Shown piece by piece: positions 35,501-47,500 of a DNA stretch of 64,000 bases. How positions within the stretch are numbered: position 1 is the first letter of the stretch; every line of letters begins with the position of its first letter. Source of the DNA: Anolis sagrei (taxonomy: Eukaryota > Chordata > Lepidosauria > Squamata > Anolidae). A program made the translations under genes and the position numbers. The notes under the pieces were generated by a model. The model was not told where the DNA came from, did no database searches, and saw nothing but the letters and a program-made list of their open reading frames with translations. The DNA lies in contig NC_090023.1 of assembly GCF_037176765.1 (NCBI RefSeq), positions 204,632,506 to 204,696,505 of the forward strand, read 5' to 3'.

Positions 35501-38500
35501 AAAAATCAGATTTGCGCTATCCCAATATGTAAGCAATTACCATATATTTTATAGATGTATAGAATCATAGTGTTGGAAAGGACATCTAACCCAAACTATC
35601 TCTTTATTTTTTATTTTCAAAATTGGCAGGCTATAATTTGATTCAAAATATGGTTTTCAGAACAACAATACAAGCAGTCCCCAATTTACGAAAAAAATAG
35701 GGTCTGTAGGTTTGTTCTTAAGTTGAATTGTATGTAAGTTGGAACAGGTGCATTTTAAAAGTGTAACCAGATTTTTTGTGGTGTAGGTTTTGCTGTCCAG
35801 AAGATTTCATCCCACCTTCTGTCCCTGAGATAACTGGATTTTGAAAAAAAAATGCTTGTTGTAGAAACAAGGATTAGTGATAAAGCTTCAGTGAACTGAG
35901 ACAACTTTTCCCCATGATAACTCTTTCAGGAGTGAATTTCCCTTTCAAGAGATAGTTTTCTCTCCCTTTCTGTTGTCTCACCCCCATTTTTAACTATGAG
36001 TCATATGTAAGTGGGATGTTTGTAGCTCGGGGACTGCCTGTAAACTATTTTCAGAACCTCAATAAACTAATTTTCTAGCAAAGCAGTGTCAGTTAAGATT
36101 ATACATTTTATTGAATAATCAAGTCAATGTGGTATATTTTCTAGTATGTGGGATCGTGACTGCATCATAAAGGAAGGCATCTATATGAATGGTATGAGAT
36201 ACAATTCTGTGTGATTCCTGTTCTGCAATTTTAAGCATTTTACAGACTTGTAATTTCACAAACTGAACATGAACTTTGAAATGTGTTTCTTGAAATGTCA
36301 AACACATCACTTGGGCTCTTAGGGATAAAAAAAGGTCTACTGTTTTGCCCCTTTACTGTGAACACTGTGAAGGCCATATAGTTAAACTGTAGGAGAAATC
36401 CAAAATTTATTAGTGGTTGCCTTAAATGTGTATTGCAGAAATTAAAGGAGAATGGGTTTGTCAATGGATCTTAAGCATCCCAACCAGTGGAGGTATGCAG
36501 TATAAATCATCATCATCATCTTTATTTATATCCTGCCACCATCTCCCTGAAGGGACTCGGGGTGGCTTCCAAGGCACTCTAGGGTGCACGTATAACATAC
36601 AACAGGTAAAAATGGTACAAAAGTATAAAACAAGTCACATAAAATTATAACAACAACCCCCCTCAACACACATAGCACAAAATCAAAATAACACAATTTT
36701 AAAACAACAGTAGATAAAACTAACTGCTATCAACTCACAAGATGCCAGGTGTCAGCTTCCTAGGCCCATTCAGCCTACTCAAGGTCAAAGGCCTGTCTGA
36801 ACATCCATGTTTGCAGGTTGGAATGGAAGGACTGAAGGGTGGGGGCTAATCTAAGATTGTATTTCATTTGCTATAGAACATGAATAACTACAGTCATATT
36901 CATGCCCTGCTTTTGACCCTTCCATAAGATAACCCCTGTAATGACAGTTATGCTGTAATGACAGTGGTGAACTGGATAGATTTTCTTGTCCAATAGAACA
37001 TTGCCCTTCCTCTTCCTTCACTTCCAACTCCTCTTCCTTTACTGTGAGCCTGTAACAATATGTATGAGCATCCCCATTTTCTGGTTTCACATAAAAAAGT
37101 GAGAAAACCAAAGCTCCATATACACTGTATAATGTCTACATGGAATTCTGAAAATTGTCTGCTGTCATCTGATTTCTCTACAAAATTGGGCAGCCAGTGG
37201 TTCCTATATGAAAGTACAATGGCAGCTCTGCGTTTTAGTCAAACTGCCAAACCTATTTAGGGAATATGGTTCAGCATCATGGATGGTTCCTTCAAAGTAA
37301 TCAAGGGACGCCATCTGCGATCAGTGATTCCACCCCTGTGCAACTCTATCAGCTTTATTCTAATTTTTGCACTCACTGGTAAATGGCTCAGTAGCTCCTG
37401 TATTTAGATAATATTTTGTATTTTTCTTTACTTTATGACGGAATCGATCTGCATAGTGGCCCATCATTGGACAACCACCTTTGGGGCATGGAAAACAATT
37501 TCCCTAGGGGAAAAATGAAAGCATTAATGAAAAAGGCATTTGTTAGGGCATACATTCCAAAATCCTATATCCACGGCACATAATTATTCTGTTCTGTTTG
37601 TTACTTTTCTGAAAGTTTTAACTGAATAATTAAATATTTTGAAGCCCATGGGCTTTAATTGCAAATAATTACTTTTAAAAAAGTAACTTTCCAAGGTAAG
37701 CATGATCAGATGCCTGACAGTATCCATGCCTTGGCAGAAGGCAGAAGCTATATATCTGAATCCCTTGGCCCTGCTCATTTTACCCACTCCACCCATGTCT
37801 CCCAGCAAACAATGAGAACAACAAAAGAGAACACTGTTCATTCATTGCGTCTTCATCTCTTGTCAATAAATATAATTGGATCCTGAGGCACAAGTAGAAT
37901 AAGAAAATAATCAAGTGACATGTGCTTACTTCTTGAAAGGATTCATATGATTTGCAAGGATAGCCCAGAAAACCATTTGGATAGAGAATGCTGTACAGGT
38001 AATACTCATGACTTCTGGAATGATGGCAGTTTCCAGCCCTAGGAGTCTCTGTCAAAAGAAAACTGTGAACCTCAGTGACAAGTCTTACAATTTTTTTAGG
38101 TGTCATCCATAACTATTTAGAGACTTCCTCTTTCACTTCAGAGTGAAGATGGCTGTAACAACGAAGTATGATGGAAACTCTTTCTGATTTTTTTATTGTA
38201 AATTCATGTTATCCAGGAACTAATTGTTGAGAGGAAACTTCAAGGTGCTTGCCCTACCATCTTATTTGTCTTTAATTTTTTCAACTAGTCTTGAACTTGT
38301 CCGTCCTTCAAATAGATCTCTTTTAATTAGTCACTCTACCTCTGAACAAACATGCACAGGATTATGTGCAAGCAGAGTGAAGACTGAATATATTTTCATA
38401 CTTGTTGACTGTAACTCAGAAAGACAGATCTACAGTAAATCAGCCATGCATCTAGCTAGAGATCCCAATCAGACTTCTGAATGGTGTCTGTAATGGTCTT

Positions 38501-41500
38501 ATTTGGGGGACATCTCCTTTCCAGTTAGAAATGAAAAATTCCTTTCATGTTTGGACTAAAACTCACAGTGGAACTTTGGAGCTCCCTGTTTCATTTTTGT
38601 TTTACTGGGTGTAGGGAAAAGGGGAGGTTAAAGGAAGAGGAGGATCATGACTTCCGGTAAAGATGGCGGACAGCCAGCAGCTGACTTGCAGAGCGGGGCT
38701 GGTGAGATTATCTATCTGAACCCAATCCCCTCCATCCAGACCCTCCCCAGTTACTAACCGCCACCATTGGCACCCAGAGGTTTGAAGGAACCCTCTGGGA
38801 GGCTTTTGGGCGAGTTTCCAGCGAAAGGAGGGGGTTAAGAGGAAGAGGGAAGAGTGAAGGAGAGGTAGAACGCCGAGGCCTTTCCATTCAGGGCCTAGGA
38901 AGAGTGTTCCCCCTGAGCCTGACTGCGGATATCAGAGCGCCTGCCCGTCCCCTCACGCCATCGGGGGAAGCAGGACCTTACCCGGCCTCCGTTGCTGCCG
39001 GAGGGCCGGAGAGCCCATCGGGCGCTGCTCCGGCTGCCTCACCCGGCGTTCTGCAGAGCACGCCGCTGCTGCTGCCGCTCTGTGGCTGCACCGTCCGGCG
39101 TGCTGCTGGGCGCCCGCTGCCGGCACCCGCTGCCTCGACCATCTGGTGACTCAGCGTTCCAGCTCTGAAGGGCTGTGAGGCCTCCTCTCTCGCCGCCCGG
39201 GGTTGGGGAGCGGGAAGGAAGACTATCAGGCTCCCCTTTGCTGCGCCCTCTCCTTCTCCTCCCGCTGTTCCAGGGGAGGAGAGGAGGATCCATCCAGCGG
39301 CCCGGCGGTTCAGCGGCCTAGCCTTGGGAGAGCTCGATCCTTTGGTGCCGGCGTCTTCCTCCCGCCCGGCCGGGCAGTTTCCCCGCCGTTCTGGCGGCGA
39401 CCACGGACACTGTTTGGCTGCCCTAGCTGCACCGGCTGGATCTTGGCGGCTGAGAGGGGCAGAGGGAGCTCAGTGCGCCGGCTTCTCAACGCGCCGGCTT
39501 TCCACCGCGCCGGCTCTTCAGCACGCCAGCGTTCCACCGCGCCGGCTCCCCGCCACCCGACCGGCCGGCTCGTCGCCACCTCGGGGTCTGGAGTTGGGAG
39601 ACCGGGGTCCGGGCCATCGGACGACGGCGTCGGACATTCCATTCTGGCAGGAGTTTCGGGGCTGAGTAGGCTGTGCAGTGACCCCTCCGCACCACTAGGA
39701 GGTGCTCCCTTGTGTTCCATCCGCCGAGGACCATCCTCCGCAGTTCTTCTTCGGCGGAGGTCCTAGAGTCAGCTGGGCTGGCGCGCTCGGATGAGGTCAT
39801 TCTGGCGCCCAAAGTGACGCTACCCGCGCCTTAACCCAGCGGAGCGCAGAGACCCTCCCGGATCTCCTGCTTCAGCATCGAGCCACCAATTGGTTGGCTG
39901 AATCCTCTTGCTGTGTCATTGCTGCTATTACAGAATTACCATTACCATTAGACCTTTGTGTAGACCTTTGTGCCGGCCCTCTCTGCGTTAGTACAGAGTG
40001 TGTAATTACTGTAACCGACCAACTGTGCTGTCCCATTGCCGAGTTGCCATCTCCGGAAGCCCCCATCCGCTTCATTCCAACCGTCTAGTGATCCCATATG
40101 GGTCATAACAGCAGTGAGCTAATTTGCCATCATCTCAGCCCCATAGGAGGGTGATTATATACCATCAGTTTGCACATTCCTGGGCTTTATCGGCTGATAA
40201 TGTGACAAATACGAAATATAGCACTTTACATAAGAGAGCACCTTAAGGTGCCGGCCTCTGCCGCCAACTGCACTAGCACTTTCGCCACTTTCCTGTCCCT
40301 CTGTGCCGCACTTTAGCTACTTTACCTACCGTCCAATCAATGTAGGGCACTCTTTGCACTTTAGATCTAGCACTTTACAAATGCGCCCAACGGCACGTAG
40401 TTGCTGACTGAATTATTATTACTGACGGTGTTGCACCTAAGACTTGTGCACTTTATGAACTATTCTATTGGTGTGGCCGGAACATCTAACACCACCTTGT
40501 ATTGCTGTTATCCATGTGGTCCCCCATCCCCCTTTGTGTACTATCCTTGTTACTATTGTATAGTGTAAGGGATAGGGGAGGAGGTGGGCTGGACCCTGTA
40601 AATAAAAATGAGGTGGGGAGGGGGGTAGAGGGGAAGAAAGGATATTGGCAAGGACCGAAAAACCAAACAACGAACAAAGCAGAAAGTAAGATCTTGTCTT
40701 TAGACTGCGGCATGGAGGGGGGGAGGTGTTCCATTAGCCGAGGGGCCCCCATAGAGGTCGTGGTGGGAAGGAGGAGATGCGGGAAAAGGAGACCTCGAAT
40801 TCGGCCTAATTCGGACCGCCTATCCATATTAACAATCCCCAACCGGTCTCCTAAGGTAAATTGGTGTAACCAGGTGAGCGGGCCCTCTGGTTTGAAGGTG
40901 GTGTTGTTGAACGCCAGATCTGTCAACGGAAAAACGACCTGGATCTAGGATTTAATCCTGGAGGAGCGGGCAGATCTGGCGTGCATCACGGAGACCTGGC
41001 TGGATGAAGCGGGGGGCGTAAACCTCTCCCAGCTTTGTCCTCCAGGCTTCTCCGTGCAACACCAACCAAGAGCCGGAGGACGGGGAGGCGGGGTCGCAGT
41101 GGTCTATAGAGATTCCATCCATCTGACCAGGAGTCCCATCCCGCAGACCACAAATTTCGAATGCGTCCACCTGAGGGTGGGTGACCGGGACAGAATAGGG
41201 ATTCTTGTAGTGTACCGTCCACCTCGCTGCACTACAGTCTCCCTGCCTGAGCTAGCGGGGGTGGTCTCGAGCCTGGTGGTGGAGTCCCAACGGCTTCTTG
41301 TGCTGGGGGACTTCAACATCCATGCCGAGGCGACCCTCACAGGAGCGGCTCAGGACTTCATGTCTGCCATGGCAACCATGGGGCTGTCCCAACAAATAAC
41401 TGGCCCCACCCACTGTGCTGGACACACATTGGACTTGGTTTTCTGCCAGGGATGGGAGCAGGGTGGCGGTGTGGAGGAGTTGTCTATCTCTCCGTTGCCA

Positions 41501-44487
41501 TGGACCGACCACTTCCTGATCAGATTTAGGCTCACTGCGCCCCCTAACCTCCGCAAAGGTGGAGGACCCATTAAGATGGTCCGCCCCAGGAGGCTTATGG
41601 ATCCGAATGGATTCCTGACGGCTCTTGGGGAGTTTCCCGCTACCTCGGTAGGTGACCATGTCGAGGCCTTGGTCGCTCTCTGGAATGGGGAGATGACCAG
41701 GGCAATTGACAGGATCGCTCCGGAACGTCCCCTCTCAAGTAACCGAGCTAAACCAGCTCCTTGGTTCACTGAGGAGCTGGCAGCGATGAAGCGAAGGAAG
41801 AGGGAACTAGAGAGCGTGTGGCGCTCGGACCCAAGCGAGCCAAATCGAGCACGGTTTGTGTCCTTTCTAAGGGCATATGCCGCGGCAATAAAAGCCGCAA
41901 AGAAAACTTTCTTTGCGGCCACTATTGCGTCTGCAAAAAACCGTCCGGCGGAGTTGTTTCGGATTTTCAGAGGTCTTTTAACTCCCCCTACTTCAGGCGG
42001 GAGCCCTGACAACTCGGCCACGCGCTGTGAAGCATTTGCTCGGTTCTTTGCAGACAAAGTCGCTTTGATCCGTTCTGGGCTGGACGCCACATTAAATGCA
42101 GTCTCTGTGGATGTGACACAAGCACCTGCTTGTCCTATTTTGATGGATTCTTTTCAGTTTGTGAAACCCGAGGATGTGGACAAGATACTTGGAGGAATGA
42201 GGCCCACCACGTCCATCCTAGACCCCTGCCCATCCTGGCTTCTGAAAGAGGCCAGAGGGGGATTGGCTGAGTGGGTAACGGTGGTGGTTAATGCCTCCCT
42301 TCGGGAAGGCACGATTCCAGCGAGCCTAAAACAGGCTATTATAAAGCCGCTGTTGAAGAAACCATCACTGGACCCCACCAAATTCGACAACTTTCGGCCT
42401 GTTTCCAATCTTCCCTTCTTGGGCAAAGTCATGGAAAGCGTGGTGGCCTCACAACTCCAGGTATTCTTGAGAGACACGGATTATCTGGACCCGGCACAGT
42501 CTGGTTTCAGACCGGGACATGGTACCGAGACGGTCTTGGTCGCCTGTACGCAGATGACGTCCAACTCTGTCACTCCTTCCCACCTGCTACTAAGGAGGCT
42601 GTCGAAGTCCTGAACCGGTGCCTGGCCGCTGTGATGGTCTGGATGTGGGCGAACAAACTGAAATTAAATCCAGACAAGACAGAGGTACTCCTGGTCAGTC
42701 GCAAGGCCGAGCAGGGTATAGGGTTACAGCCTGTGCTGGACGGGGTCGCACTCCCCTTGAAGGCGCAGGTTCGCAGCTTGGGTGTGACCCTGGACTCATC
42801 GCTGAGCCTGGATCCCCAGGTTTCAGCGGTGACCAGGGGAGCATTTGCACAGCTTCGGCTCGTGCGCCAGCTGCGCCCGTATCTTGGGAAGTCTGACTTG
42901 GCCACGGTGGTACACGCTTTGGTCACATCCCGCCTCGACTACTGCAACGCTCTCTACGTGGGGCTGCCCTTGAAGACGGCCCGGAAGCTCCAGCTAGTCC
43001 AGCGCGCGGCAGCCATGTTGTTAACCGGAGCGGGACGCAGGGAGCATACAACGCCCTTGCTGTCCCAGCTCCACTGGCTGCCGATTTGCTACCGGGCCCA
43101 ATTTAAGGTGCTGGTGTTATCCTACAAAGCCCTAAACGGTTCCGGCCCAAAATACCTTGAGAACCGCATCTCGGCCTACGAGCCTACGAGGACCTTGAGA
43201 TCATCTGGGGAGGCCCTTCTCTCGGTCCCGCCTGCCTCACAGGCACGCCTGGCGGGGACGAGAGAGCGGGCCTTCTCGGTGGTGGCCCCCCGGCTATGGA
43301 ACTCCCTCCCTGCTGAAATCAGACAGGCGCCTTCCCTCATGGCCTTCCGTAAGGGCCTGAAAACCTGGCTCTTCGAAAAGGCCTTCAATTAAGTGCTATG
43401 TTTTTGGAATGACCACCGGAATGGACTATGACTATGAGATTGTTATGACCCCAAACAAGACGAAGCGGATTTTTAGCTTAATTAGTTGTGTATTCGTAAG
43501 ATGTTGTGTTGGTCTTGATCTATTGTAAACTGTTGTCTTTTCTATGTTCTATGTTTTGTACACCGCCACGAGTCGCCCTCGGGCTGAGAGTGGCGGTTAA
43601 CAAGTGCAAATAATAAATAAATAAATAAAATAATAAATGAGTCAAGAAATTATGAGGAATGTTGCAGGATTACTAGCTCTAATTGCATTCAGTTCAAGTT
43701 GAGTTTGTTCTAAATTTGTTTTTGCTGTCCTTCAAACTTCTCTTGACACTTTTGTGGCCCTAGCCCATTAACACATAATCAACCCAGAGCCATTGACACT
43801 GAAACTCGCAAAGATGGACTTCAGGCATCTACATCTGATGCCTGAATGTATGCAATCATATTTCTTAGAACTTGGAAAAAGTACATTTGCAACCTAAAAC
43901 TCTACATTTAGCCTAGTAAAAAATAAGTAATATTTTGAAATAGACATGACAATTGGACATAAATATTAAAGATGATATTGTTTGGTTTACCTCTAATGAA
44001 GTCTTCATGATCATATTCTGACAGCTCAGTGATTTCATTATTGCATCCAGGCATAATCATCCCTCCATTGGGATAAAAGTCAAGATCACCAACAGCATTA
44101 AGCACCCCAAATCCTGAAAAAGGTTCAGTGTGCATGGCATGAGTTGGTCAGTTCTTTACATTTGCCTTAAAGAGTTAAAATATACTTGACTATTACCTAT
44201 ATTGGGAAATTGCCCAGCATTGCTATGGATGACATCCACAAACTGAGCATCAGAAGAATCCAATCTGACCATGTCTGGGAAGCCTTCAAAACCAATCCCA
44301 GCTGGGTCCAAGCCTAATTAAATATAAAATAATCCAGTTAAAATGAGAAATTTCTCCCACCTACCCATTCACTTCCCAAGTCTGAAAATCTAAGGGCTCC
44401 ACCATTTTGATGATTAATAGTATTTTAATCTCCCAGAATATTATATATACCTAAAAGACAATACCCATCTTTCCTATAGCTAAACAG

Positions 44488-44531
<44 letters not shown>

Positions 44532-47500
44532 CAATGTTTAGATATAATACACTCCAATGGTCACCCAACTATACTGATACAGGCATACCTCAGATAACAA
44601 ATCCTCTGACAAAGAAACTATTCATAGGAATCCAGTCCTTCCCCCACCCCCTTGTCCTCTGTCTAGCTGGAAGGTGGGTAGCATATTTTAGTTTCTTGTT
44701 TTGTTTTGAGGAGCATTGGCATTGGGAGGCTTGTGAAGGAGAGCTGAAGAAATTCTGTCTTTCAGCATTGGGTTGCATCAATGTGTCAGAGAAAGAATGG
44801 GATTTTACTCTAGCTGATTCTACTGAAGCCATATGAGCTTACATACAATAGGTAAGATAAACAACTGCTTCCAGAATCACTCACTAAGCATGCTTGAAGA
44901 GCAAATCAAGAAGAAAACTAGAAAGCAGGTTGGCTTGATCATCAGCTACCCTAGTGTGTTAAAAACGCATTGCCACTAAAATGGAAGTCGTAATAAAGAC
45001 TTTAAAAGAAAAATATCATCATGGGATGCATTTTGAAAGAAACTTTCAAGTGGTCATTATAAGATAGTAAATGTTTTTGATTTGTTACACAAGGCTTATT
45101 TGTCCCAGTGGTTTCATTTCACATGCCCATAATGTTGCTTTGGAATCAAAAGTTTGCAGAAACATGTTGAATTGCTCTTCTTTTTTGTGTGACGTTCAAA
45201 TTCTTTCCAAGTTATTTCTAACTCTGGTGTCAAAGTTTCCATTAAAGAACTAAAGTCCAGGAGCACACTGACTTTGTTAACTAAGGTATACCTTACTAAC
45301 AAATAAATACATGGTAATGACTCTCCCTGGTTGCAAATTGAATGGACAGTTGTGAAGAGGCTGTGGGCTTAGTGCTTAATGGTGATACAGATGAAACCCT
45401 GTACAAATCCTGCACAACTTGTGGCCCTTCAGATTTTTGGGATGCTGATTTCCAGAAACCCTTGACATTTTAAGCAACAGTCAGGAATTCTGGGTGCTGA
45501 AGTCCAAAATCCAGAGGGCCACAAGTTGTGTGGACCTGCATTACACTATAATTAGGCAAATGAAGAAGAAGGATTTGTGTTTAAAAGGGGAGGATGTAGG
45601 CATGTGTGTGCTTCAGGCTCATATCCTACATGTCTTTCATCCTTTTTTGCAAACAAAGCCTCCCTTCCTTTCTATGACTTACTTAATTATAGCATAGTGG
45701 CCCATCAAAACCAGCATTAAGCATGATTCGTATGAACAAAGACTGGCTTGTAATCACAGTTGGTTTGAATACCATGATTATGAGACATTCATGGTTCATT
45801 ACAATACCAATGTAATACTGCAATAAGGTACATCACTGTAAAAACAATATATGGAAGTGGGTAAAGTTGCTTTAAAAATGGAGGAGAATGGAATATGCAA
45901 GCTGCATCATTCACTTGGGCTAAAGCATGGTTAAGAATGTGAAATCTGCACCAGGATTTTGCATAAGCACAGAAAACCTGAGGTTAGAAAGAAATGTGCT
46001 GCTTTTGCATCTGAAGCAGCCCCATGTCCTTTCAGTAGTTCCTGGAAGACTAATTGAACCAATGTTGGTTCATCCAAAAGAGTGTGGTTTACCTCTAATC
46101 CAGGCTGGTACGTCCACACTTTTCCCCAGACAGATAGACTCACCCCAATCAAGATTTCCTATCTCTCTATCAAATACTGCAATCTGGTTTCCTTGGACAG
46201 CATACCAGTTATTCTGCCAATGCTTGGGAATGTTTTGATAATGCCTCGAAGTCGTCTTCCTGCTTCTCCAGCAGTATGGGCACCAAGGCTATGACCAATG
46301 AGGTGGACGTTGGAAGGGCAGTAAAGATACATTTTCTAGTCATTCAAGAACAAGGGAAGAAACTATATAGGCTTAAATGATTTCCACAAAGGACGCTATC
46401 CTTAAAGCTTGCAACATAAGCTGCCAATTTTATACAGAAAAGGTAGTGCAATTGATAAGAACTTAGGAGTGGACTTGTGTTGACAGTGATGGCATTGGCA
46501 GTTATCTGCAATTTCTCAGAATGGATACGTACAACAAAATCTGTTTGCCTGATCAATCTTAGGTGAAAGGTTTATGTAAACTGACTCAGTTTCAGTAGTA
46601 TGCCAGTAGTATATATAGGATATTATATACTTCCCACCCCCTCTCTCTCCTCTCTCTCTCTCTCTACATATATATATAACTTTTCCCAGGCTATATCCCC
46701 CAAATCTGCAAATTTGCAAATAGTAGAATAATATGGAACATAACAATCCATGTTAAATGAATACCACCTTAGAAGTTTGAGAATAGTCAGACCAAATGTA
46801 GGCAGGTAGAGGAAAACATACTAATATGTCAAAAAGACACTGGCATTCATTGATAAGGCTTTATATTCTATCAATATTGGTGAAAAATAAAATGTCTGTA
46901 CGATGTTTGAAATAGTAAGTGTAATTCGTTGGAAAGCGCAATAAAATGGGATATAAATGAATAACAATGCATATTTGCACACTACCACTGAAACGAAAAC
47001 TGGTATCTTTCTTGCAAATGTTGTTGCCATGTGCCTTCAAGTGAGCCCCAAAATATGGTGAGTCTAAAATATAATATTCTTGGTAAGATTTATTCCAAGG
47101 TTGTTGTAGATTTTTCGGGCTAGATGGCCATGTTCTAGAAGCACTCTCTCCTGACATTTTGCCTGCATCTATGGCAAATATCTATGGAATGAAAACTGGT
47201 ATCTTTCTTGCAAATGTTGTTGCCATGTGCCTTCAAGTGAGTTCCAAAATATGGTGAGTCTAAAATATAATATTCTTGGTAAAATTTATTCCAAGGTTGT
47301 TGTGGATTTTTCGGGCTATATGGCCATGTTCTAGAAGCACTCTCTCCTGACATTTTGCCTGCATCTATGGAAAACAACCTCTAAGGATGCCTGCCATAGA
47401 TGCAGGTGAAATGTCAGGAGAGAATGCTTCTAGAACAGTGATGGGCAACCTTTTGAGCTTGGTGAGTCAAAATTTGCCAAAAACCTGAGATTAACTTGGG

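Larger units (their letters stand above)
38642..43635 (+). mobile_element. Near full-length L2-type LINE with internal RT deletion
   Basis: About 5.0 kb on the plus strand, antisense in PNLIPRP3 intron 8. GC-rich 5' UTR of about 1.8 kb, ORF2 from about 40,502, then a 3' UTR and (AAAT)n tail. An APE-type endonuclease is seen ([43 protein letters not shown]), then the RT start ([34 protein letters not shown]). The reading then jumps to LYADDVQL: the RT segment between these motifs is missing, and the 3' part continues in another frame to 43,392. One in-frame TAG at 40,947 also breaks the 5' part. The element cannot move by itself. Confidence 0.9.

Noticed and set aside
39203-39812. Long GC-rich frames on both strands (up to 187 codons).
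   Set aside because: They lie in the 5' UTR of the L2-type LINE, overlap on both strands and are rich in Ser, Arg, Gly and Pro without homology.
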